DNA of 56,000 nt from Cryptomeria japonica. Taxonomy: Eukaryota; Streptophyta; Pinopsida; Cupressales; Cupressaceae. Made by a program: the position numbers and the translations under genes. Under the pieces are notes generated by a model. The model had not been told where the DNA came from. It did no database searches and worked only from the letters and a program-made list of their open reading frames with translations. The stretch lies in contig NC_081414.1 of assembly GCF_030272615.1 (NCBI RefSeq), positions 816,584,396-816,640,395 on the forward strand, read 5' to 3'. Below, in pieces: positions 32,270 to 43,894 of the stretch (positions are counted from its first letter, which is position 1; each line of letters starts with the position of its first letter).

Positions 32270-33321
32270 TGCTAGTATTTTGGTATGGTTTTGTCATTGA
32301 TGTCAACACCTACTGAAGACTAGCACTTTGGAGATCTAGCAACATTCACCGACAAGCAACTATTGCATAGTTACTGGTATATGGTTCACCAGCAGGATAT
32401 AATGTTCACCGATATCTGGAATGATATGGAAGACACATGGTAATGTCGAAGACATCATGTGGACACTTTGTTTTGAAGAATTAATCATTGGTATATTCAT
32501 ATTTGCATATTTGCTTTTACCAGCAAATAGGTCCAGGTTATCTAGGGTTACACCGACAGGTTTATCTTTTCCAGATCAGCATGGCATGCCATGGAGATGA
32601 TTTATTTTTGATGTAAATGCATTAAGCCAACATGTTTAATCGGTTATTGCATCAGATATTATATTGTTTGTAAAATGATTTTATTGTAATATCTTGTAGA
32701 GTGGACCTACTAAAATTGGTCTTAGGGTATGGTATAAATGTAAGATCTTATTTGTAAGATCAAGTGTGGAATGCGAAAAAGAATTGAGTGAAGGTATATG
32801 TGAGATTAAGTAGACGTATACACGAAGACATCATTTGAAGGTGAAGCTAGGTTTTTGTATAAGCATATCAGCATTACACCGGTACTGAATCCAGCATATA
32901 AAGATGCTATTTTGTGTAGTACATTCTTATTGGATTTAACCATCCAACTGTAGTCAGTGTGACTCCCATTTTGTGATTGAGCAGTGAGCTCTAGGCTGTT
33001 GGCCTTTGCATGTGCAGACCCCATTTATGTACACTTACTATCTATAGTAGTATCATCTGATTGTGGGTAAGGTTTCCCACCATGGTTTTTCCCCTTACAG
33101 GGTTTCTACGTACAAATATTGGTGTTATGTGTTGTGGATGACTTTATGTTTGTGTTTCATGCATTAATCTTTACTGGTATAGCAATTTACTGTTAACACT
33201 GTCTACCGACATACTTAACTGGTTTACTGGTATTAAGCATTAAGTTGGTTAATTGGTTTTTGATTTGAATTTATTAGACAACTGATTCACCCCCCCTCTT
33301 AGTTGTCTCCGGGACCTAACA
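32270..33321 (+). mobile_element. solo LTR E (copia-type) at the LTR/PBS junction of D
   Basis: Starts TGCTAGTATTTTGG, ends GGGACCTAACA, 1,052 bp. Perfect TSD AGTTG (32265-32269 and 33322-33326). The CACCCCCCCTCTTAG ... GGGACCTAACA end is typical of plant copia LTRs. Candidate TATA: GGTATAAATG near 32,731. No interior remains. Confidence 0.82.
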
Positions 33322-33324
33322 AGT

Positions 33325-34522
33325 TGTTGATCAGGTTGAAAGCACCAAAATACTAAGAGGGGGGGAGGGGGGGGGAGGAGGAGGGTGAATCAATATTTCC
33401 AAAGATAAAAACTTTTCTTCACAAATATAACCTTCCATTTAAATATCAAACAAACTTGACTGATATAAAGCAGTTAATGCAAAATAAACTTGGAGAACAC
33501 AACCACAAGATAAACATCAAATTTTATATGTGAAAAACCGAAATGGAAAAATCACAAAGAGTGTTAACTCTCAGGAGAATATAACTAGTTATATTTGTGT
33601 CTACAAAGAGGGGTGGCTCATTGCCAAATTACAAAAATGACTCACTGTCGGACTACTCACTGTACATAAACCAAAGAGAAGGCTAACTACTAGAATTCTC
33701 AGTGCAAGTAAAAAGATTGAACTGAAATGGATAGCATCTCCAAATGCATGGGATCAGTTCTAAGGTTAAGATCATAGTATAAATCTCAAACTCTACAACA
33801 AATCAGGTTAGAGATCTCTATACAACTGTCCTACAATAGGTCCAATAAAGGACTACTACATCATTGCAACACTGTCTACTTTTGTTGTTCACAACACGCA
33901 CTTCACACACTGCTATATTTGCTACCAACTTTCACGCATCACACACCTTCATGCACTTAGTCTTGATCTTCTCTTTCTTCTCACTTATGTTGCTACATAT
34001 GTATATGTATATATATCAGAGAGGACAAATAAAAAATAGTGTGTCAGCCAAGCCCAACATGTTATCAATTATCAATATGCTCATGTCATCCTCTGCAAGA
34101 CTTCTACACTCTTCCTTTACATGCTGTTGATTGTCAATGCATATACTGGGATTACCAGAATGAGGCAGGGTCATCCGGACCCGAGAATACCGACCCATTA
34201 TCACAAAATCAAGCTCAATATTTTATAAATATAGACTCCACATGTATCAAGAAAATAACAACACAAAACTTGAAGAGATACAATTACCGAAGCAACTAAC
34301 ATCGAGACACATAACTGATACCAAGATCAATGAGAACTCCTTTCTCACGCTGCATAATAACTTTTGACCAAAACAACAATTCTATATTGCACATACTGAC
34401 TGCATACAATCCTCGCATACAACATTATCAACATCCATAATATCTGGACTGCATACATTATCTAGTCCAAACCGGATAGCTGGTTTGACATCAATGATAA
34501 CAATATTCACACAAGTCTAACA
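33325..34522 (-). mobile_element. 5' LTR of element D
   Basis: Pairs with 6286-7500. Ends TGTTAGACTTGTG and CTGATCAACA in minus orientation. Compared with its partner it has gained a long G/A tract at 33,353-33,385. Confidence 0.75.
33353..33385 (+). repeat. G-rich purine tract with quadruplex potential
   Basis: Runs of seven and nine G separated by single A, then GGAGGAGGAGGG. The same position in the partner LTR (6,318-6,332) is only GAGAGGGAGTGGGGG, so the tract has lengthened here, or shortened in the other copy. Confidence 0.75.
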
Positions 34523-34527
34523 AAATG

Positions 34528-35250
34528 AAGCTATAACATTTCAATTCATCATTTCATTTTTAAATCTAGCCCCCACCCTATAAGGGATAGCTCTCTTTTT
34601 TATTTATTTATCATTAGAGGGTTAATTCCAAACCTGGGGTTTGACCTAGGCAAACCCCTATCAACCCAACACCATTTTTCCTCTCTTGTGTGTGCAGGTT
34701 ATAGGTTTATCAAAGAAGGATGATAGATTTAGAAAATGTAGATTGAGACAAAGAGATTTTTTTTGTTGAAGAATTAGAAAACCCTGGACATTATAGCTTA
34801 GTTGTGTTGTTCAACACTTTTCTAATGAAATTTCAGGAGAATACTCAGAGTGACATCTTGATCCCAAATATGTTTCTAATATATGCATTGGACACTTGGA
34901 GGGCAATGATTTCTAGCTATGTAGTCCAACACTTTTGGGCTCAAATTGCAGACGCAGGTTTCTCACTATTCCCTATTTCTAGATCTATACTTAGAGTCTA
35001 CATATCTAATATGTAGCTTATTGTTTATGCTAATTTCTCTCAAATTTGCATTATTATCCCTGGTTCTTGCATTTAATCATTCTATATTATCCAATTGCAA
35101 TGATTTTAACAAAAAGGAAAAGACCAATCATTGTGCCCAACACTACCATAGGTTTAAAGTTGGGCCTATTGGTCATTTCTCAAATGTGATTTGATGTGAA
35201 TGGGTTTGACTCTTAGTTTTCATCTTTAGACTAATGAATCCCATTCCACC
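34528..35250 (+). mobile_element. probable right part of the LTR-like sequence F
   Basis: Begins just after the target duplication of element D. It holds GGGGTTTGACCTAGGCAAAC (34,638 on), which resembles GGGGGTTTGACTAAGGCAAA in solo LTR C1 and the equivalent in C2. A GTGCAGGTTATAGG block follows, comparable to GTAGGTGCAGGTAAAG in C2. Its right boundary is uncertain. Two short open frames (34804-35016, 34946-35194) have no recognisable domain. Confidence 0.35.
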
Positions 35251-36945
35251 ACTTTATAGTGCTATTTCAACTATGAATATTATCTCTTGGAAGCTATTGA
35301 TCCATATTGATACCTTTGGATTGAGTGTTTGTGTTTGGTATATCAGTTGGGGTAGGACCTATGCTTCGTTGCGATAGATAGTGTGACTTCTCTTTAGTAA
35401 TTATAGTGTGACATGATATAGGTTCTTATGAATAATTAAGCTTGTCCTTTATGTTACTGCACTTCAATATATTTAATAATTGTATTGATGATTGTATCTC
35501 CTTAATCTTTGTAATATTCTAAGTGATATGGAGAACCTGTGAGTGATAATTTTTATTAGCATGGAGATTAGACAAGAGAGGATGAACAAGAAACCTTTAG
35601 AGGAAGTATGCTCTATTTTTTACTGGCTTATTTGTAAGGTAGGTGCATGGAAATTTGTGAAAAAGGGAAAGTCAAATTGGCCACTTTTTTTTCTTCTTGA
35701 AATTACCTAAGCTTGAATTTGAATCAATAATTTGAGATGTTTACACTCAAAAGTTGAAGATGTGATTAAATAAAGATGCAATTTGAGTTTACTTTCTAAT
35801 CTAGGAAAGAATTTAAAAAGTGGTTTTTAAGATTTAGAGGTAAATTGTTGAGTGCACACTATATTTATCACTAAAATGTAACATAGCATCTAGTGCGTGC
35901 CTCTTATTTTTTTGTGATGTTATTTAAAAAAAATCAATTGGCGAAAAGATAACTAAGATATAGTACCATAGGTTGTACATATCCTTATCAAATATTTTTT
36001 CCTAAATTTTTTAAGTAGATGTAACTTGAAAACTACATCATTGAGTTTGTAGGTCACATAACTTCTACCAAAATAATTTAAAAATATGAAATTTTGATTG
36101 TATATAGATTGAGCCATAAAATAATCTCATATTTTTCCAAATTTAGATGAGTGGATAAAAAAATATAAAAAAATACAATGTATTTGAGGAATATAAAGAC
36201 ATGAATAAAATAATGAAAATAAATATCTTGATTTATTTAAAATAGAGAAAAAATGGTTAGAAAGCTAAAATGTAGATTGATATTTGGTGGTAGTTTTGTC
36301 AAATTTCATTATAAAATTAGTAAAACTTATGAGGATGAAATTAAGAAATAGTATTTAATGTGTAAAACATGATCTTGGGAGCCAAAATGTGGTCCAAACC
36401 TAGGCTTGGATAATTAAGCCTAATAGATGGGAAGAAAATTTGAAATATAACATGAGCACATTATAATGTGCTTGCATCATGGTAATTAAAAAAATTCTAT
36501 CTACGAAGACTAAATCCCAAGAAGTTTTATTATAATCCAAATGTGAACACATAACAATGAATTCACGAGCTTGCATTATAGCTTAGTATTACTGAGCAAT
36601 ACACAAACAAACTACAATATGAGCTCACATTATGCATTTTAGAACATAATTATGTTTTATTTATTTTTCCTCCAAATCATCTTTTGGAAAATAATTTAAT
36701 CCCTCAATTTGACACTCTCGCCTTGGAGGTTTGTAGATTAGTTTGTGTTATTTAACTATATATAGTTTAGAGAACATGAGCTATGCTCCCGTATGTGTGT
36801 TGCTATAATTTTGCATGCTAAGGTTGGGTCTAGACCATGCATTACCTAAGTAGTAGGAGTAGTAAAGAGGTATAGGGTCAATAGACTATAGTACACATGT
36901 CTCTAGATATTTTCACATGTATCTATATTTGTTAATAGGGGAGAA
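35251..36945. other. no recognisable feature
   Basis: AT-rich sequence with frequent stops in all frames. I see no domain, repeat structure or element end in it. Confidence 0.6.
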
Positions 36946-36950
36946 AAACT

Positions 36951-37283
36951 TGGTGGCAAAATGGTCAGCGCTTCCCTCAGGATTCGTGACAAGGGACTAA
37001 CCGCCTTCCGTGCAATCCATATCTCTACAGTTTGTATTGGGCATTGACAGATCGATCTTTTGATGCAACAATAAATTGCACCAACAAATGGTATCAGAGC
37101 GTTGGGTCATGGGTTCGAATCCCCTTGGGTAACGCTGAGGGGGAGATTGTTGGCAAAACGGTCAGCTCTCCCCTCGGGATTTGCGACAAGGGACTAACCG
37201 CCTCCCATGCGATCCATATCTCTACAGTTTGTATCGGGCGTTGACAAATTGGTCTTTTGATGCAATGACAAACTGGGCCAACA
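36951..37283 (+). mobile_element. complete TRIM (terminal-repeat retrotransposon in miniature)
   Basis: Two 136-bp LTRs (36951-37086 and 37148-37283) without indels between them; I count 21 differences, 18 of them transitions. LTR ends are TG[G/T]TGGCAAAA and ACCAACA / GCCAACA. The 61-bp interior holds a perfect Met primer binding site (TGGTATCAGAGC, 37089-37100), two bases after the first LTR, and a polypurine tract (GAGGGGGAGA, 37137-37146) before the second. Perfect TSD AAACT at 36946-36950 and 37284-37288. There is no coding capacity, so it would depend on another element's enzymes. The interior also holds GGGTTCGAATCCC (37111-37123), a match to a tRNA T-arm / pol III B box. Confidence 0.95.
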
Positions 37284-37288
37284 AAACT

Positions 37289-40200
37289 TTGTATAAGACA
37301 ATGTATATACAAGAACTTGAGGTTGTATATTGTGTTGGATTTGTGGAAAGTAATAGGTTTTCCACTAGGCATGTTTACCTTGTTTCATGGTGCAACTAGT
37401 TGGATGTGTGTGACTAGTTATGGTTATTATTTCAGCTACTCAAATGAGTACTTAGTAGCTACCCAAGATTGGTTATTGTAGTTTAGCCTTTATTTTTTGT
37501 TTCAATTTTACTTTATTGTAGAATGAAGTTGTAATCTAAGTTAGAGAGTCACCATCATGATATAATTCATTCGTATTCATGTGCTATTGGTACACATTGA
37601 TGTGTAGTTCCAACATGTCTTTTGCAATCACTTGGTGAAGTTTGTAAGCATAAAAAAGTTTAGATAGTGTAGCTTGGATATGAGAATTTCACCCCTAATG
37701 GCTTTTTTTTTTTTGGATTCCCTTATGTCTTTACATAATTAATAGAATATTATAATGTGTGTTATTCACCTTGCATATCATAAGATCTAATTTCACTTAA
37801 TTATTTGTAGATAGGTAATTATGTATGCATCTAAAAAATTCATGGAGTGGGCAAATGGGATGTCCATACAAGGGTAAAGAGAACTATAATTATTTTATTA
37901 TTATTTGAAGACTTGTAGATATATTATTGTATTGAGGCATTAATGAGGGTGTTACATAATGGACTTATAAGAGCATATTCTATTATCAGTGAATGTCAAT
38001 GTAAGTAGTGTTTCATGGTAAAGTGCTTGGGGATTGCATCTCCTAATTATGATGACGGTGGTCAAAGATGCTTATGTGTAGAGTTTCATTCTATTTTGGA
38101 GCTCAATTTCTTGTAATGGGCCTTGAAAATTTTATCATGATAATTTGGGGTCTTGTTTGGGCCCATGGTATTATCTTTAGATGTTTTTAAGGCCTTCTTA
38201 ATTCTATATAATGGGGGCTTGATATGGAGGCATAAAGCACCATTCCTTGCTAGGTTATGTTGTTGAACTTCCTTCATGATTAAAGAGTGTCAATCTCATG
38301 TAAGCATATCAAGTATAACATTATTGTTGAATAATATATCAGATGTGTGTGTCTTGGAAGCTAGGTCTCATTAAAAGGGCTTTCCTAGGGTATGTATTTA
38401 TGCCACTCTTTTTAATGGTTTTTTGTTCTTCTCTCATTCTCATTCTTTCCAAATGGTATTTTATATGTTGAGATTCTCTAGAAAATTTATTAGGTTTTCT
38501 ATTTATAAATTTGTCCTCACAATGTTAATGTTGAGAATCTTTTCATTTTGTATTTAAGTTAAATTATTATTTTAGTTTCTAGGTGGTTTACAAGGATATT
38601 TCCCTAACAATATAGGATTTGATTAGTTCACCAAAAATATAAATTTAAGAAAAAGGTTTCACTTGGGTTATTCTAGGTTAATCCAATAGAACACAAACAC
38701 ATAAGAATAAATTAACCTATATTAAATGTGTGGTATTATATGGGCTATTATATTATGAAATTAAATGCTAAATAAGAGAAAGTAAATCTAACAAATAGGG
38801 GAGCATAGCTTTCAGACCAATAAATGGATACCCTTTGAATGTAGATTTTGGATTTGAATGTTGTTAGCTTGGGAAAATATACATTTTTCTATAAATATAA
38901 CCTCAAAAATTGTGCTCGATTTTTGTCCTATCTCATATCAAGTTTGTAGGTTAGGTTCTTGTCCATTTTTATAGATCTATATATCGTTCACAAATTTGAC
39001 CTTAGTGGTATCTTTGCTTTATGACTTGCTTGATTGGTGTTTATCTTATTTTCTCTTATTGTTAATTGAAATTAAAACAATATTTAAAACATCTTTGAAG
39101 AATTACCATTACATCACAAGGGAACATGGTTACCTAGGTCAACCTTTGAAAATGTGTATAAAATATTTAAGACAACAAACAAGCACCCTAAAAAGATATA
39201 TGTAAATTCATTAAGCATAATTTGCAGTTGTCAAGATGAAGTATTCTACTATCATCAAGATGAAGTGTTCTACTATTAATTTCTCTTCGAATGCTTCTAG
39301 GATGTTACATAATGAATTTAAGATGATACTTGAGGACACAAATGAATGCTTTTAAACACAAGATCATAGCATAAAATTGTACAATAATAAAATAAATGGG
39401 AGTTGATCATGGTTGAATTTGAATTTTAAATATTAGATGTCAAAAAAATGATTGTGAGTTTGAAATTGAGTCAATAAAAATGATTCAAAATGATAGAGTT
39501 GTAAGATTTACATGAATAATAAATTCTTAAATATAGGTGATGCAATGTTTAAAAGATATATAAAAATATGTATAGATGTATACAAATATAAATATATACA
39601 TGTACATGAAGATAAAACTAATAAAATAAACTGCACTTATCAATAAATTATATAGCCACTTTGTAGAATGAATAAAAAACTAAACAAGAAATATCATGGG
39701 TATAGGCATTATATATTTATTTTCAGTACCTTTTTATCATTATAAGCAACATGGATTAATAAGAAAATCCATGGAAGCTCTATGCATCCCCAACTTTGTC
39801 TCAACTTTAAAGCATTCAACAAGGAGCCTTGTCATCATTGGAATAGAGAATGAGGTTTCTCCTTCTTTTCATATTAAGATATATATGCTAGTATAGTGCC
39901 ATGTGGTAGTTTACCATTATCCTAATCTGAATCAATTGGTATGATGACCTTGTCCATCCTTATCAACATCGCCTAAGAATGTAGTGTAATGTATACAAAA
40001 TGTTTAATGTTGATATTTTTTAAACAAAATGATTTATTGGTAATACATTTTTATTTTTATTGCAATCTAATTCATTGGTATTGGTTGTACCAACCTCGTT
40101 ATAATAGTGTGTTGATATTGCAAGGAATAATTTATTTCAAGTTAGTTTAATAAGTACAATTAATAATTATAAATTAACACTAATTAACTGTAATAATGAA

Positions 40201-41486
40201 TGAAAGGAATTAGATATTTATGGTTTTTTTTTGAAAGAATAATAGTATGACACATAATTAATTTGTCATTATCTTGAAAATTATGTCTTTTGTTTGATGA
40301 ATATTTTAGAATGTAAATTAGATAAAAATATCATGAGATTCAATAGATCATAATTTTAGGTTTGATTTCAATTATTGCAAATTTAAACAAGTATAGGATT
40401 CTAAAATCTATTTTCCCTTACCTTTGATATCTAATGAATATGTAAGGTTTGCAATGTTTGCATATGCCTTAAAGAAATCTATTGGATAACTAGGGTCAAA
40501 TTCCTTAGTCTCAAACTTATGATTTCACTAAAATTATGACTTCGAGAGAAGATTGGAAAACGACACACAACATGCATGCACAACCTTTATGGAGATGATA
40601 CAAATTCTAATTATTTCCCTTTAAAAACTAAAGTACACGTGCATTAATAATTTACCCTTTCTTAAATGGCACATTGAATGTTTAAATAAAAAGATATAAC
40701 ATGTCACTTAAACATGTACCAAATCAGCTCATAATAGCTAGTAAAATAGGAAAGAAAAAGAGGTACATTTTCATATGCTACAAGATCAATGCTAAGTAAT
40801 GCATAAATGAACCTAGGTATTGGAATGATAATATCAAGGCAAAGAGAAAACTTATTGAGGTGAGTGCAAATGAATTTTGATAAATGAGGATTGAATGGTA
40901 AATGTGTAGAAATAATTAAAAATGGAAGTAAATGAAAATGAAAGAGATAGGGACATGAAATAAACCTAGCACAAGAGTGTTTTAGTTGTTTATGATATGT
41001 AATTGCATATCAAGATATTCTATCAAGGTGCACACAAAATTATATGAGAAATGAAATGAGTGCAAAATTCTCCATCATATTTTCTCATTAATTCGATGTT
41101 CATATATATATCTAACATGGGTATGGATTTTTTTTAAGCTAAGTACTATCTAGGGGACAACTCCTTTTCATCGATCATAAAGAAATTTACATAACATCAA
41201 TTGGGCCTCATCTAGAGGTCCTTTAGTTGCATTAGATACATCATGCCAAAGACCAAAGACAAAGTCATAGACCTTATCTAACTATACTAGAGATAATAGA
41301 TCCCCATTTTGATTAATGAAGTAGCCAAATGTTCCCATAAGCTTCCTATCATTTCGATAAGGCTCATCCATTGTTTAGGTTTATCTTATATCACAAAATT
41401 AAGGTTCAAAATTAAGGAACCAAGGACATGCATCTATTTTCATTCTTCAAATATAAGCTTATCTTCCATTTGATGACTTGTATATG
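37289..41486. other. no recognisable gene
   Basis: Long AT-rich stretch with short, domain-less frames only. The start (37,290-37,420) directly flanks the TRIM. Homopolymer runs occur near 37,706. Nothing else supported. Confidence 0.55.
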
Positions 41487-41673
41487 TCATTTAATACCCT
41501 TCCATTTGCATTGTAACTGCTCATCCCATCTGGTGAAAACTATTCCTGATTTCACCGTACATTTTATATTTGTGGCTTCGCATATACTATCCTTTATTAT
41601 TCTAATAACCTCCTTCACAAACTTGTGCTTTTCATTGAAGACTCATTTGTTGCATTCCTTCCATGTCTTCTAG
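41487..41673 (-). pseudogene. small LINE ORF2 relic
   Basis: On the minus strand a frame with one internal TGA reads KTWKECNK, stop, VFNEKHKFVKEVIRIIKD. That is the pattern that follows the zinc-binding region in plant LINE ORF2 (compare WGLWKERNDRVFREKTTKAK in the LINE at the start of this window). It ends at a TGA at 41489-41487. Only about 60 residues can be read; no poly(A) tail or flanking duplication was found. Confidence 0.45.
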
Positions 41674-43894
41674 ACCAAAACATGAGTATGGATTTTAAAG
41701 AATATGAAATATCTCAATTAACATGATAAGCAAATGTTCAAATCCTACTCATAAAAGGATATAATGTCTATACAAAGTGATAGTCTATTATTTGAATCTT
41801 CATGTTTTCTTCTTAGTATGAGTGTTGCACTAAACTTACAAAAAATGAAAATATATATAAAGAATAAATTCTATCACATGATTGAAAGAGGAATAATCCA
41901 CAAATTTATTTAATTATGTACAAATAATGAGAAGCAGAGAGATAAAAGGGTTTGATATTTTTTGTGTATGAAAAGTGATGATGATACTTTGCTCGATATG
42001 GTAATACAAAATGACATGTTTGATATGACCATGTTATAAGGATCTACTCAATTGTGGAACTCTAATAAGTATCCACATTATGATAGGTCGATTTCTTAGA
42101 GTATTTCAAAAGGGTTGTGAAAGTTTCAAAATATTATAAACTAATTTTTAGATTTTCAAAATATGCAAGCAATAAATTATAACAACTTGATCAAACCCAA
42201 GTAGACATATATACTCAAATCAATGGAGATTTTAAATTACTCATGAAACGATAGAAACATTCATTTAAATTTTAAGAATTTAAAAAAAAATATATATGTT
42301 CTTTTGTTAGATTTGGGTACTCTATTTTCTTAGTGAGTATAGTTAAGGCCTATAAACTTATAGTCAAACTTAAAAAAAGAAATTAATGATTTAATAATTG
42401 TTTTTAGTCAAGACTTTCCAAATTGCTATACTTTCTATCATTAGTTAGACATGCTTTACATACCCCTTCTTTAATGACCATTACTTAAATTTGATCAATC
42501 ATGCAAGACAATCTCCACAATATAAAATAAAATCTAATTTTACAATATATCTTAACTTTGATAGTTGATTAACCAACACATTATCTGATTTTAATTATAT
42601 TCTTTGATAAGAAATGGTGTATTATATGCTTTATTTATCAAAAAATTTAATTTAATATTTTAGTTTTGTTGCCATTTATTTTTATTTGAGTTCAATTTTC
42701 TACCTAAAAGTATCACAATCTTATATTTTATAAGTATGGATACATTTGACTCAAGTTTCCTATAGTTTCAAATCAAAGGTCAATAAATGTAAAAATAAAA
42801 CTTCACCCTAGTTGTTGCAAATTTCTCCTAAGTCATCTGCCATGCTGCTTCTGTATGGCCTTTAAGTTATGACTTAGTCAATTAGTAAAAGAGAACATTG
42901 AGATCTTGTTGAGCTTTTAGGAGGGAATTTTTAATTCAAATAATCATTATTCTTTGATTCGGCATGGGGGTCGAAGTTTGGGTTGGAAAGTGAGTTAGTT
43001 TACTCATGTTGAATGTTACATGCAAGGAGAAACCCTAGAACTCTTTTGTTTAGTCTTGCAAGCTCTAGTTGAATCTACAATGATGGCTACAGATAAAGGT
43101 AATGGTGAAGAACAACATGTTGAAGCCACATATAAGGAGAAGCATGACACATTGGTGAGAAAAAGGGAGTATTCAGGAGGTTGCATCAAGTAGAACCCAC
43201 ATATTGAGGGGCATTCGGGGCCATTTTATGAGCAACAAACTTCATGCATGCCATGGGTGTGTATCTTATCTTGCACTTGTTCAAGGATTTCATTCATATT
43301 GGTGATATTTTTTTTATTGTAGAGAGTTGTTTGAGATCCATGTTAGTTACTTATTAATCCATGATATCCCCTTTATCTATTTTATAACTTTTTTTCAAAT
43401 ATCCTTATGGTTTATATGGGCAATGTTTAAGTGCATGAGAAGATAAGGACAATTTTGAGAGTGTATCATTAGGATCCTTTGTCATAGCAACAACAAGAAG
43501 AACAATACAATTATGTTGTTTTGTTATTTAAAAGGGTAAGATAAAAAATTTAATGATAGACACAATAGCTCATATATAGAAAATCCCAAAGACAAGAAGT
43601 ATTGAATATAGAATCAATGGGGACAGTGCAAGATATATAGAAATGATTGATCAACACCGAAGGTCAAAGAAGCTAGTAAAGGAGAAAATAATTGTAGATA
43701 TATACAGTGGACAAATGAGAAATATGATAGAGAACAAACTAGAACTTGTGTATAGTCTGATTGAAATTATAATTTTTTTTATCACTATGTTTTTCCATGC
43801 TTTGGTTACAATGTTTGTAGGAAGGTTTCTATAAGGCCATAGTTTCAAATTGAAACACTTGCACGAAGACCCAAGTTTGTATTTCTAATTTTAA
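41674..43894. other. no recognisable gene
   Basis: AT-rich. A short frame near 43,081 (ATGATGGCTACAGATAAAGG, about 38 codons) sits behind AAACCCTAG, which is common in plant leaders. It ends without a domain, so I do not call it a gene. Confidence 0.5.

Larger units (their letters stand above)
6286..34522 (-). mobile_element. element D: non-autonomous (pol-less) copia-like LTR retrotransposon, carrying nested insertions
   Basis: Two related flanks of about 1.2 kb (6286-7500 and 33325-34522) have inverted ends TGTT...AACA. Immediate flanks AAAGG (6281-6285) and AAATG (34523-34527) match at 4 of 5 positions, as expected for an aged TSD. Read on the minus strand, the order is: 5' LTR, decayed Met-type primer binding site (32265-32254), coiled-coil frame, zinc knuckles, unrecognised protein, polypurine tract, 3' LTR. 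Without the nested element A and solo LTR E, the interior is only about 3.4 kb. I found no integrase, reverse transcriptase or RNase H in it. It is therefore a large non-autonomous derivative that would have relied on another copia element's enzymes. Confidence 0.75.

Noticed and set aside
35251-36945. possible host gene in the interval before the TRIM
   Set aside because: Stops are frequent in all frames and no splice-consistent set of frames or domain could be found.
37111-37123. tRNA gene suggested by GGGTTCGAATCCC
   Set aside because: Only a T-arm-like block. The neighbouring TGGTATCAGAGC is a primer binding site, and no acceptor, D or anticodon arms can be formed. It belongs to the TRIM interior.
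43081-43200. 5' exon of a host gene behind an AAACCCTAG leader
   Set aside because: The frame ends after about 38 codons without a domain, and no splice continuation could be supported.
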